A stretch of DNA of 64,000 bases from Romboutsia timonensis (lineage in GTDB: Bacteria; Bacillota; Clostridia; Peptostreptococcales; Peptostreptococcaceae). The notes beneath the pieces are model-generated. The model was not told the origin of the DNA and made no database searches. It saw only the letters and a program-made list of their open reading frames with translations. The stretch covers positions 1-64,000 of the forward strand of contig NZ_LT629849.1 of the NCBI RefSeq assembly GCF_900106845.1. The letters are read 5' to 3'. Of the stretch, positions 9,991-18,945 are shown piece after piece. Position 1 is the stretch's first letter; every line of letters begins with the position of its first letter. The position numbers and the translations under genes are program-made.

Positions 9991-11646
9991 ATGTTTTTAA
10001 GAAGAAAATTAACAGTAATGGCAACAGTTGCATTATTAAGCACAAGTTTACTTGCTGGATGTAGTAGTTCAGGGGAGAACTCAAATGGAGGAAGTAATGG
10101 TGGAGGAACTGCAACTGCAGCAAAAGTACTTGCCAATAAAAATGCAAGAGCGGCTATATCTATGATAATAGATAAGCAAGCTTATTGTGATGTTATATTA
10201 AATAATGGTTCAATACCAACATCTACATTTACACCAAAGGGGTTAGCATTTGACAACGGAAAAGATTATACAGATTTAACTGAAGGTATGGGTTATGAGT
10301 ATAATGAAGAACAAGCTAAAGAACTTTGGGAAAAGGCTAAAGAAGAAGTAGGGTTTGATACTGTTGAAATGGAATTATTAACATTTGATCATGATACAGG
10401 TAAGAGGACAGGAGAATATATACAGTCAGAATTAAGTGACTTAGAAGGCTTAACTGTAAAAGTTTCTAATTTACCATTTAAACAAAAATTAGAAAGGGAA
10501 ACTAATGGGGAATTTGATTTGGCATTCTCTGGATGGGGAGCAGATTATCCAGATCCATTAACATATCTATCAACAATGCAAACTGGAAATCAATTTTCTA
10601 ACCAAGTTGGATATAACAGTGAAGAATATAATAAATTAATAGAAGAAGCTATGAAGCTTCCAATAACAGAAGGTTATGCTAAATATGCAGAAGCAGAAAA
10701 GTTAATGCTTGAAGATGGATATTTAGCACCTATATATCAAAAGGCATCTGCATACTTAGAAAAAGATTATGTATCAGGAATAGTAAATAACTCTTGGGGT
10801 GCTGATTATACATACACTTATGCGGATGTAGATAAGGATGATAAAGTACTAAACTTGGCAACATCATCAGATATACCAACTTTAGATTTAAGTAAAGCAA
10901 CAGATCAACAATCTTTTCAAACAGCTAATACAACTATGGAAGGTTTAACTAGAGTAGATGCAGAGGGAAAAGTTCAACCTGGGGTAGCTGAAAGTTGGGA
11001 AACTTCAGAAGATGGATTAACTTGGACTTTCAAATTAAGAAAGAACTCAACTTGGTCAAATGGAACACCTGTAACAGCACATGACTTTGAGTATTCTTGG
11101 AAGAGAACTTTAACTCCAGAAACAGCATCAGAATATTCATATATAATGGCTGATATAGCTGGATCTAGTACAAAAGAAATAGAAGCTAATGGTGTTGATG
11201 GAGTAGGAGTTAAGGCTTTAGATGACTATACTTTAGAAGTTAAATTAAATAGACCAGTTGCATATTTCGCAGAATTAGTGTCATTCCAAGTATTCTTCAC
11301 ACAAAACCAAGCGTTTGTTGAATCTTGTGGAGATGCATATGGTTCAGCTGCAGATAAGCAATTATATAATGGACCATTCACTTTAACTAGTTGGAAGATG
11401 GAAGATCAATTTACAATGGAAAAGAACCCTAACTATTGGGATGCAGCTAATGTTAAATTAAATAAAATAAATACTAAAGTTGTTAAAGATACAGGTGCAG
11501 AAGTTAGCTTATATGAAGCTGGTCAAATAGATAGAGCTATATTAAGTTCTGATTATGTTGATAAATATAAAGATAGTAAAGAATTAAAAACTAGAGAAGT
11601 AGCAAGTGTATTCATGTTACAAGTAAATGGTGGAAATAATAAATAA
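9991..11646 (+). CDS. oppA: Circularly permuted oligopeptide-binding lipoprotein (OppA family, SBP_bac_5)
   Basis: Substrate-binding lipoprotein for the opp importer, but with its two parts in swapped order. A signal peptide ends at lipobox LLAGC (Cys24) and a Gly/Ser/Asn-rich linker follows. Residues 45-280 then match what is normally the C-terminal part (starting KNARAAISMIIDKQ, with FSGWGADYPDP and ending near YTYTYADV). Residues 285-551 match what is normally the mature N-terminus (VLNLATSSDIPTLD, then EGLTRVDAEGKVQPGVAESW, then NGPFTLTSW and PNYWD), and the frame ends at VFMLQVNGGNNK. In ordinary OppA the LQVN segment runs straight into the KNARAAIS segment. The frame is intact, with ribosome site GAGGGGGG and a terminator after it. 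Whether it still binds peptides is unknown. Confidence 0.9.
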   Translation: MFLRRKLTVMATVALLSTSLLAGCSSSGENSNGGSNGGGTATAAKVLANKNARAAISMIIDKQAYCDVILNNGSIPTSTFTPKGLAFDNGKDYTDLTEGMGYEYNEEQAKELWEKAKEEVGFDTVEMELLTFDHDTGKRTGEYIQSELSDLEGLTVKVSNLPFKQKLERETNGEFDLAFSGWGADYPDPLTYLSTMQTGNQFSNQVGYNSEEYNKLIEEAMKLPITEGYAKYAEAEKLMLEDGYLAPIYQKASAYLEKDYVSGIVNNSWGADYTYTYADVDKDDKVLNLATSSDIPTLDLSKATDQQSFQTANTTMEGLTRVDAEGKVQPGVAESWETSEDGLTWTFKLRKNSTWSNGTPVTAHDFEYSWKRTLTPETASEYSYIMADIAGSSTKEIEANGVDGVGVKALDDYTLEVKLNRPVAYFAELVSFQVFFTQNQAFVESCGDAYGSAADKQLYNGPFTLTSWKMEDQFTMEKNPNYWDAANVKLNKINTKVVKDTGAEVSLYEAGQIDRAILSSDYVDKYKDSKELKTREVASVFMLQVNGGNNK

Positions 11647-11656
11647 TAACTAGATA

Positions 11657-11705
11657 AAAGAGATACTTCAAATACAATAATTATATTTGAAGTATCTCTT
11701 TTTTA
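11657..11705 (+). terminator. Terminator of the binding-protein gene
   Basis: A long hairpin pairs AAAGAGATACTTCAAATA with TATTTGAAGTATCTCTTT around a short A+T loop and is followed by more T residues. It starts about 12 bases after the stop codon, a classic intrinsic terminator. Confidence 0.9.
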
Positions 11706-11786
11706 GCTTTGTAAAATTATATTTTATAAATTATAGATAATTATGGGTATAATTAAGATATAACTATAATATTGGAGGTAAAATAA

Positions 11787-13601
11787 TTGTTTGACATACA
11801 GGAACACTTAAAACAACTACCAGCAGAGCCTGGTGTTTATCTAATGAAAGATAAATTTGATAATATAATATATGTAGGGAAAGCAAAAATACTAAAAAAT
11901 AGAGTTAGACAATACTTTCAATCTTCAAAAAATCATTCATCTAAAGTAAAATCTATGGTAAAAAATATTGATAAATTTGAATATATAATTACAGACTCAG
12001 AATTAGAAGCATTGATATTAGAATGTAACTTAATAAAAAAATATAAGCCTAAATATAATGTTTTACTACGAGATGATAAAACTTACCCATATATAAAAGT
12101 TACTACTAACGAAGATTTCCCAAGAGTATTAAAAGTTAGAAAAGTTATAAAAGATAAAGCTAAATATTTTGGTCCATATACTAATACCACGGCAGTTAAT
12201 GATACATTAGATATAATAAAAAATATATATCCAATAAGAACTTGTAACATAGACATAGAAAGAGCTATAAAAACTAATATGAGACCTTGTTTAAATTTAC
12301 ATATAAAAAGATGTGTAGGGCCATGTACAGGTAATGTTACTAAAGAAGAGTATAATAAAATGATAGAAGAAATAATACTATTTCTATCTGGAAAAGAAGA
12401 AAAGTTAATTGATATATTAAAAGAAAAAATGAATAAATGTGCGATGGACTTTAATTTTGAAGAAGCTGCAATATATAGGGATAAGATAAAGAGTTTAGAA
12501 GATATGATGGAAAAACAAAAAATAGATACATCTACATCAGACTTAAATCAAGATGTTATTGCAATGGCAAGAGCACATGATGAAGCTTGTGTTCAAGTTT
12601 TCTTTGTAAGAAATGGAAAAATAGTAGGAAGAGAACATTTTATACTAGAAGGAGTTATGGATAGCACAAGAGAATCAATATTAGGATCATTTGTTAAGCA
12701 ATTTTATATGGAACAAGAATATGTACCTAAGGAAATAATAATAGAGGATGAAATAGAAGATAGCTTTATATTATCAGAATGGCTATCATCTAAAAAAGGT
12801 CAAAAGGTAACTATAAGAGTACCTCAAAAAGGAGAAAAGAAAAGTTTAATTGAATTGGTAAGAAAAAATGCAATAGAATACCTGGAGAAATTTTCTGATA
12901 TGAATAAAAGAAAATATGAAAAGAGTATAGGTGCATTAGAAGAGTTAAAGCAAATATTAAATCTAGATAATATACCAAAAAGGATAGAATCATTTGATAT
13001 ATCAAATATTCAAGGGGTAGACTCTATTGGATCTATGGTTGTATTTACAAATGGTAAAAAAGATAAAAAGGAGTATAGAAGGTATAAAATCAAAACTGTC
13101 ATAGGTCCTAATGATTATGATTCTATGGCTGAGATAGTTGAAAGAAGATTAAAATATGGTGATTTCCCAGATTTAATGTTATTAGATGGAGGAAAAGGTC
13201 AGGTTAGTGCTGTAAAAAAGGTTTTAAATAAGTATAATGTAGAAATACCTCTATGGGGAATGTATAAAGACGATAAACATAGAACAAAGGGACTTATTTC
13301 CCAGGAAAAGGAGATAGAGCTAGATAGAACTTCTAATTTGTATAGATTTGTCGCAAGTATTCAAGAAGAAGTACATAACTATGCTATATCTTATCATAGA
13401 AGCCTTAGGAACAAATCTTTGACAAAATCTGAATTAGATGATATACAAGGTATAGGGGAAAAAAGAAAAAAGGCACTATTAAATCATTTTAAGGATATAG
13501 AAGCTATAAAAAAAGCAACCTTTGAAGAGTTATTAGAAGTAGAAGGTATGAATAAGACATCTAGTGAAAGTGTATATAATTATTTTAGAAAGGGATGTTA
13601 A
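11787..13601 (+). CDS. uvrC: UvrABC excinuclease subunit C
   Basis: Dual-incision endonuclease of nucleotide excision repair (604 aa). The N-terminal GIY-YIG nuclease (GVYLMKDKFDNIIYVGKAK, residues 16-34), a Cys cluster (CNID..CLNLHIKRCVGPC), the UVR motif that contacts UvrB (FEEAAIYRDKIKSLE), the RNase H-like C-terminal nuclease (FDISNIQG and LDGGKGQ) and a tandem helix-hairpin-helix (IQGIGEKRKKALL, VEGMN) are all visible. The start is TTG at 11787, with GGAGG at 11774-11778. It is separated from uvrBA by the opp region. Confidence 0.97.
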   Translation: MFDIQEHLKQLPAEPGVYLMKDKFDNIIYVGKAKILKNRVRQYFQSSKNHSSKVKSMVKNIDKFEYIITDSELEALILECNLIKKYKPKYNVLLRDDKTYPYIKVTTNEDFPRVLKVRKVIKDKAKYFGPYTNTTAVNDTLDIIKNIYPIRTCNIDIERAIKTNMRPCLNLHIKRCVGPCTGNVTKEEYNKMIEEIILFLSGKEEKLIDILKEKMNKCAMDFNFEEAAIYRDKIKSLEDMMEKQKIDTSTSDLNQDVIAMARAHDEACVQVFFVRNGKIVGREHFILEGVMDSTRESILGSFVKQFYMEQEYVPKEIIIEDEIEDSFILSEWLSSKKGQKVTIRVPQKGEKKSLIELVRKNAIEYLEKFSDMNKRKYEKSIGALEELKQILNLDNIPKRIESFDISNIQGVDSIGSMVVFTNGKKDKKEYRRYKIKTVIGPNDYDSMAEIVERRLKYGDFPDLMLLDGGKGQVSAVKKVLNKYNVEIPLWGMYKDDKHRTKGLISQEKEIELDRTSNLYRFVASIQEEVHNYAISYHRSLRNKSLTKSELDDIQGIGEKRKKALLNHFKDIEAIKKATFEELLEVEGMNKTSSESVYNYFRKGC

Positions 13602-13609
13602 AGTAAATT

Positions 13610-14539
13610 ATGGAATCAGTTGAAAAAGTATCAATAAGGGATATAGTAAAAGATCTAGATTTAAAAATAGTACATATGCCAAAAAATAAAGATTACTATG
13701 TATATTCACAAGATATAAATAGACCAGGGCTACAATTTGCTGGGTATTTTGAAGATTTTGCATATGAGAGAATACAAATAGTAGGTAAGACAGAGTACAA
13801 TTATTTTGGATATATAGACGATGCAACTAGAAGAGATGTTTTAGATAAATTCTTTTCTCATGAAATTCCTGTTCTTATTGTATCGAGAGATTTAGAAGTA
13901 AAACCTGATGTTATAGAATTTGCAAAGAAATATGATAGAATCGTCGTAAGTACAAAGAGAAATACAACAAGACTTATAAATAGATTATCAAATTACTTAG
14001 ATGATAAGTTAGCTCCACGTACAACGATACATGGAGTATTAGTTGATATATATGGGATAGGAGTTCTTATAAAAGGTGAGAGTAGTATAGGTAAATCTGA
14101 GACTGCTTTAGAGCTAATCCAAAGAGGTCATAGACTTGTAGCTGATGATGCTGTAGAAATTAAAAAATTAGATGATAGTCTTTTAGTAGGACAAGCTCCA
14201 GAAGTACTAAGACACTTTATGGAAATAAGAGGTCTGGGTATAATAGATGTTAAAAGCTTATATGGAGTAGGAGCTACTAAAACATCTAAAATGATAGATT
14301 TGGTAATCCATCTAGAAGGTTGGGATGAAAATAAATATTATGATAGACTAGGATTAGACAAAGAATATGAGCAAATATTAGGAGTAAGTACAGAAAAGCT
14401 TGTGGTACCTGTAAAGCCAGGTAGAAATACAGCAATGGTTTTAGAGGTTGCAGCTATGAATTATAGACAAAGAGGAATGGGCTATGATTCTGCACATGAA
14501 TTTACTAAAAAGTTATCTCAGTTAATAGATAATAAATAA
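13610..14539 (+). CDS. hprK: HPr kinase/phosphorylase
   Basis: Bifunctional enzyme that phosphorylates and dephosphorylates Ser46 of HPr, the central switch of carbon catabolite control in Firmicutes. The 309-residue protein has the family N-terminal domain, Walker A-type loop GESSIGKSE (about residues 153-161), the following ADDAVEI region, and the HprK signature MEIRGLGIIDV. The start ATG lies 8 bases after the uvrC stop and has no strong ribosome site, so translation may be coupled to uvrC. Confidence 0.95.
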   Translation: MESVEKVSIRDIVKDLDLKIVHMPKNKDYYVYSQDINRPGLQFAGYFEDFAYERIQIVGKTEYNYFGYIDDATRRDVLDKFFSHEIPVLIVSRDLEVKPDVIEFAKKYDRIVVSTKRNTTRLINRLSNYLDDKLAPRTTIHGVLVDIYGIGVLIKGESSIGKSETALELIQRGHRLVADDAVEIKKLDDSLLVGQAPEVLRHFMEIRGLGIIDVKSLYGVGATKTSKMIDLVIHLEGWDENKYYDRLGLDKEYEQILGVSTEKLVVPVKPGRNTAMVLEVAAMNYRQRGMGYDSAHEFTKKLSQLIDNK

Positions 14540-14639
14540 AAGTTGTTTTGCGCATATCGCCAAGGATATATCCTTGCTTAAAACTCGCTCTACTTGAGAC
14601 AATTATCAGTTAAATACTGAATTATATATGGAATAAATA
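14540..14639. other. Intergenic segment with a perfect palindrome
   Basis: Between hprK and the terminator lies a non-coding stretch richer in G+C than its surroundings. It contains the perfect 16-base palindrome CAAGGATATATCCTTG (14561-14576), flanked by TTGCGCATATCGC and CTCGCTCTACTTGAGAC. It may be a member of a short intergenic repeat family, but I see no second clear copy in the window. Confidence 0.35.
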
Positions 14640-14676
14640 AAGCCTCTAAAATTGAATTATCAATTTAGAGGCTTTT
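14640..14676. terminator. Bidirectional terminator between hprK and hydA
   Basis: AAGCCTCTAAAATTGA (14640-14655) pairs with TCAATTTAGAGGCTT, and a TTTT run follows on the plus strand. Because A residues precede the stem, it can also serve the minus-strand hydrogenase operon. Confidence 0.85.
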
Positions 14677-14724
14677 ATATTAATTTATATATTATAGTTA
14701 TAAAATAATATATAAAGATATTAA

Positions 14725-16497
14725 TTATTCATTAGTAGTTAAACTTTCTTCGTTTTTATAAATTTTACTCTTATTAAAATAATGAGTATGAAGGTATTTG
14801 TGAGCAATGTTGCTACATGGTTTATCTAAGAACTCATTATATAAAGTAATTATAGATGGATTTTCATGAGATTTACGAAGTTTTTTGATTTCATCTATAT
14901 TATAAAGACCTTGAGCACGTTTTTTAATAATATCATAGTCGCCATGATGATATGGTTGCCCTCCACCAGCTACGCATCCACCAGGACAAGCCATTACCTC
15001 TATAATATGATATTTAGATTTACCTGAAATTACTTCATCCATAATCTTTCTAGCATTTCCTAATGTACTAACTACACAAACGTTAACTATAGTACCATCA
15101 ACATCAATACTAGCTTCTTTTATTCCTTCAAATCCTCTTATGGAAGAAAAATTTACATCTTTTAATTCTTTATTAGTTATCCATTCATATGCAGTACGAA
15201 GAGCTGCTTCTAAAACACCACCAGTAGTACCGAATATATCAGCTGCACCTGTGGATTCTCCAAGAGGGATATCAAAAGGTTCTTCATCTAAATTAGCTAA
15301 ATCTATGCCAGCTTCTTTAATCATCTTAGCTAATTCTCTAGTAGTTATAGATATATCTACATCTGGAATATTATCTTGACCTAATTCATTTCTTGAACAT
15401 TCATATTTTTTAGCAACGCAAGGCATTACTGAAACAACATACATATTTTTAGGCTCTATATTTAAAACTTTTGGAGCGAGATAATTTTTAGCTATGGCAC
15501 CGAACATTCCTTGAGGTGATTTACATGTAGAAGTAAGGTTTAGATGTTCAGGATACTTCTTTTCAATGAAGTTAATCCATGCAGGACAACAGCTTGTTAA
15601 TAACGGTAGGTTTTTATTTTCCTTGAATCTGTTTATAAATTCAGCAGCCTCTTCCATTATTGTAAGGTCTGCACCAAAGTTTGTATCAAACACATATTTA
15701 AATCCTAAAGACTTTAATGCAGCGACCATCTTGCCTGTAGATATAGTACCTGCTTCTAATCCAAATTCTTCGCCTATTGCAACCCTAACAGAAGGAGCAA
15801 CTTGAACAATTACAGTTTTCTCATTTTGATGTAGGGCATCCCATACAAGTGGTATATTATTTACTTCGGTTAAGGCACCAGTAGGGCATACTGAAATACA
15901 TTGACCACAGAATGTGCACTCTGTATCACATAAATTAGTATTAAAGAAAGTACCAACTTTAGTGTTAAAACCTCTATTAACTCCAGATAAAGCACCTACA
16001 GTTTGGATATCATTGCACATTGTTTCACATCTTCTACAAAGTATACATTTATCATAATTTTTTATGATTGATTTAGTAGAAGTGTCTGTTTTAGCAAATG
16101 ATTGCTCTCCTTTAAATCTAATTTCTCTAATTCCTAAATTAGCAGCAATAGATTGTAATTCACAATTACCGTTTTTATCGCAAATTAAACAATCCTGAGG
16201 ATGGTCTGATAACAATAATTCAACAACACGTTTACGTGCATTTATAGCATCCTTAGTATTAGTTTGAACATTCATACCTTCTTTTGCCAGAGTTCCACAA
16301 GCTGGAACTAATCCTTTACCAACGCTAACCATACATACACGACAAGATGAACATTGGTTAACAATATTTACTTCACTCATATTAAGATGACAAAGGGTAG
16401 GAATTTTTATATTTAATTTTTTGGCTGCATCTAGTATAGTAGATCCTTTAGGTACAGATACAGATTTATTATTTATAGTTAAATTAACTAAATTCAT
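14725..16497 (-). CDS. hydA: [FeFe]-hydrogenase catalytic subunit, HydA/HndD type
   Basis: Hydrogen-evolving subunit of a soluble NAD(P)H/ferredoxin-linked hydrogenase (590 aa). From the N-terminus it has a [2Fe-2S] domain (Cys36, 49, 52 and one near 68), a cluster domain with HPQDC and C..C..C residues, a two-[4Fe-4S] ferredoxin domain (CILCRRCETMC, CTFCGQCISVCPTGA), then the H-cluster domain. Its three motifs are complete: TSCCPAW (about residue 300), MPCVAKKYE (about 356) and ACPGGCVAGGGQP (about 502). A small-subunit-like tail ends the protein. It is the last gene of a three-gene operon, 21 bases after hydB, with ribosome site AGGAGGT. Confidence 0.95.
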   Translation of the reverse strand: MNLVNLTINNKSVSVPKGSTILDAAKKLNIKIPTLCHLNMSEVNIVNQCSSCRVCMVSVGKGLVPACGTLAKEGMNVQTNTKDAINARKRVVELLLSDHPQDCLICDKNGNCELQSIAANLGIREIRFKGEQSFAKTDTSTKSIIKNYDKCILCRRCETMCNDIQTVGALSGVNRGFNTKVGTFFNTNLCDTECTFCGQCISVCPTGALTEVNNIPLVWDALHQNEKTVIVQVAPSVRVAIGEEFGLEAGTISTGKMVAALKSLGFKYVFDTNFGADLTIMEEAAEFINRFKENKNLPLLTSCCPAWINFIEKKYPEHLNLTSTCKSPQGMFGAIAKNYLAPKVLNIEPKNMYVVSVMPCVAKKYECSRNELGQDNIPDVDISITTRELAKMIKEAGIDLANLDEEPFDIPLGESTGAADIFGTTGGVLEAALRTAYEWITNKELKDVNFSSIRGFEGIKEASIDVDGTIVNVCVVSTLGNARKIMDEVISGKSKYHIIEVMACPGGCVAGGGQPYHHGDYDIIKKRAQGLYNIDEIKKLRKSHENPSIITLYNEFLDKPCSNIAHKYLHTHYFNKSKIYKNEESLTTNE

Positions 16498-16518
16498 TAA
16501 TATACCTCCTAAAATGAA

Positions 16519-18399
16519 TTATACCTTGATAATTGCATTAAATTTACAATTACTCATACAAGTACCACATTTTAAGCATTTTTTAGTATCTATTTCATGT
16601 TTTTCCTTAGGTTTTCCTGTTATACATTTAGCAGGGCATACTCTAGCACATTTTGTACAACCCTTACAAGCATCTGTTATAATATAGTTTAATAAAGATT
16701 GGCATTTACCTGCTGGACATTTCTTATCTACAACATGAGAAAGATATTCATCATAGAAGTTATTAAGTGTACTTAAAATTGGATTAGGAGCGCATTTTCC
16801 AAGACCGCATAGAGAAGTGTTTTTTATAGTTGTAGCAAGTTCTTTTAAATTATCTAAATCTTTTAAAGTAGCTTTTCCATCAGTTATCTTAGTAAGTAGT
16901 TCTAGTAAACGCTTATTTCCTATACGGCAAGGGGTACATTTACCACAAGATTCATCTACAGTGAATTCAAGAAAGAACTTACAGATATCAACCATACAAT
17001 CAGAATAATCAAGAACAAGCATACCACCTGAGCCCATCATAGACCCTATTGAACTTAATGATTTAAAATCTATAGGAGTATCTAAATTATTAGATGTGAT
17101 ACACCCACCGGATGGGCCGCCAGTTTGAACTGCTTTAAACTTACGTCCATTAGGTATACCTCCACCTATTTCATAAATTATTTCTCTTAAAGTAGTTCCC
17201 ATTGGAACCTCTACAAGACCAGTATTATTTATTTTGCCACCAAGAGCAAATACTTTAGTTCCAGGTGAGTCCTCAGTACCGTATTTTCTAAACCAACTAG
17301 CGCCGTTATTTATTATTGCAGGTATATTAGCAAATGTTTCAACATTGTTCAAGCAAGTTGGAGAATTCCATAGACCACGCTTTGAAGGAATATATGTTTT
17401 CATTCTAGGTTCACCGCGTTTACCTTCTATAGAATTTATAAGAGCAGTCTCTTCTCCACATACGAAAGCTCCAGCACCATATTTTAGCTCTATTTTAAAA
17501 TTAAAGTTAGACCCAAGTATATTGTTACCTAATAATCCAGCATCTTCAGCTTGAGAAATTGCAATTTTTAATCTTTTTATAGCAAGGGGATATTCAGCTC
17601 TTATATATATATACCCAGTGTCGGATCCTATAGCATAACCACATATAGCCATTGCTTCTAGCACACTATGAGGATTACCCTCAAGTATAGATCTATCCAT
17701 AAATGCACCAGGGTCACCTTCATCAGCATTGCATACAACATATTTTTGACCTGGAGGAGTTTGAGATGCAGACTCCAACTTTATACCTGTAGGAAAACCC
17801 GCACCACCTCTTCCTCTAAGTCCAGATGCTTTTATTTCTTCTACAACTTCAATAGGAGATAACTCAGATATACATTTACCTAAAGCTATATATCCGTTAC
17901 ATCCTATATATTCAAAAATATTTTCTGGATTTATATGACCACAATATCTAAGGGCAACACGAGATTGCTTTTTATAGAATGACATATCATTATGTTTTTC
18001 TACCTTTTTATGATCTAGAGTAGGTTCTTCGAATAGTAATCTTTCTACAACTTTATGATTTATTAAGTGGCTTTGCACAATTTCACTAGCATCTTCAGGT
18101 TTTACCTGTGTATAAAATATATCATCTGGATAAACTTTAACTATTGGTCCTTTTGCACAAAATCCAAAGCATCCTGTTAAAAGAACCTCAACACTACCTT
18201 CAAGGTCTGCTTTTTTTATTTCATTTCTTAAATTTTCAATAATTTGTATACTATCTGAAGAAGTGCATCCAGTACCACCACAAACTAAAATTTCTCTTTT
18301 TTCAGGATTTTCTTTAGTATGATTTTCTCTCATATAAAGAATAGGTTTTAACTTATCAGCAAAATCTTTTAATTCATTAAATGACTTTATTTTACTCAT
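16519..18399 (-). CDS. hydB: Hydrogenase flavoprotein subunit, HydB/HndC (NuoF-like)
   Basis: NADH-binding, FMN-containing subunit that passes electrons to or from the hydrogenase (626 aa). Domains in order: an N-terminal thioredoxin-like [2Fe-2S] domain (CGGTGC, later CFGFC), the NuoF-like NADH/FMN domain (GLRGRGGAGFPTG about residue 195, CNADEGDPGAF), the CGKCTPC..G [4Fe-4S] site (about 483), and a C-terminal two-cluster ferredoxin (CKGCTKCARVCP, CLKCGTCMSNC). This architecture is that of HydB in electron-bifurcating HydABC complexes, which couple NADH and reduced ferredoxin to hydrogen. Bifurcation here is inferred from family membership. Confidence 0.94.
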   Translation of the reverse strand: MSKIKSFNELKDFADKLKPILYMRENHTKENPEKREILVCGGTGCTSSDSIQIIENLRNEIKKADLEGSVEVLLTGCFGFCAKGPIVKVYPDDIFYTQVKPEDASEIVQSHLINHKVVERLLFEEPTLDHKKVEKHNDMSFYKKQSRVALRYCGHINPENIFEYIGCNGYIALGKCISELSPIEVVEEIKASGLRGRGGAGFPTGIKLESASQTPPGQKYVVCNADEGDPGAFMDRSILEGNPHSVLEAMAICGYAIGSDTGYIYIRAEYPLAIKRLKIAISQAEDAGLLGNNILGSNFNFKIELKYGAGAFVCGEETALINSIEGKRGEPRMKTYIPSKRGLWNSPTCLNNVETFANIPAIINNGASWFRKYGTEDSPGTKVFALGGKINNTGLVEVPMGTTLREIIYEIGGGIPNGRKFKAVQTGGPSGGCITSNNLDTPIDFKSLSSIGSMMGSGGMLVLDYSDCMVDICKFFLEFTVDESCGKCTPCRIGNKRLLELLTKITDGKATLKDLDNLKELATTIKNTSLCGLGKCAPNPILSTLNNFYDEYLSHVVDKKCPAGKCQSLLNYIITDACKGCTKCARVCPAKCITGKPKEKHEIDTKKCLKCGTCMSNCKFNAIIKV

Positions 18400-18444
18400 G
18401 ATTTATCCCCCTTAGTAACCTAAATATTTAATAAAGATTTAAAC

Positions 18445-18945
18445 TTATACAGTAGTATTTTCTAAGGATTTATAATAATCTAAAAGTTCACCAACTTGAT
18501 CTAGCTTAAACTGACCATATACTTTACCATTTACAACGACAACAGGTGCAAGGCCACATGCTCCAACACACCTTAATCCATCTAATGAGAATAAAAGGTC
18601 CTTAGAAGTCTGCCCAGCTTTTATTCCAAGTTGTTTTTCGAACTCAGATAATATTTTATCTGATCCTTTAACGAAGCAAACTGTACCTAAGCATACGCTT
18701 ATTTTATATTTTCCTCTGGGTTCAGTAGTAAAATAAGAATAAAAGCTCACAACACCATAAACTTTAGCAGGAGCAATATTTAATTTTTCAGATATATATA
18801 GTTGAACTTCTTTAGGAAGATATCCAAATATACCTTGTGCATGATGTAGTACTTGAATTAAAGAACCATCTTTAGTTTCCAGCGAATCAATAAAAGTATC
18901 TAGTTGTTCGAATAATTTTTTGTTACGTAAGTAGAAATCGCACAT
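18445..18945 (-). CDS. hydC: Hydrogenase [2Fe-2S] subunit, HydC/HndA (NuoE-like)
   Basis: Small electron-transfer subunit of the HydABC complex (166 aa). It has an N-terminal helical bundle and a thioredoxin-like domain with four cluster ligands in the patterns C-x4-C (CLGTVC) and C-x3-C (CVGAC). It is the first gene of the minus-strand operon hydC-hydB-hydA, with ribosome site AGGAGG six bases before the ATG at 18945. The separate HndB subunit seen in four-gene operons is absent; its domain equivalent is the N-terminus of hydB. Confidence 0.93.
   Translation of the reverse strand: MCDFYLRNKKLFEQLDTFIDSLETKDGSLIQVLHHAQGIFGYLPKEVQLYISEKLNIAPAKVYGVVSFYSYFTTEPRGKYKISVCLGTVCFVKGSDKILSEFEKQLGIKAGQTSKDLLFSLDGLRCVGACGLAPVVVVNGKVYGQFKLDQVGELLDYYKSLENTTV

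Noticed and set aside
9991-11646. Reading the permuted binding protein as two fused genes or a simple assembly collapse
   Set aside because: Collapse of tandem copies would restore the normal order, not reverse it. The frame is continuous with only one signal peptide, and the second half has no start or ribosome site of its own.
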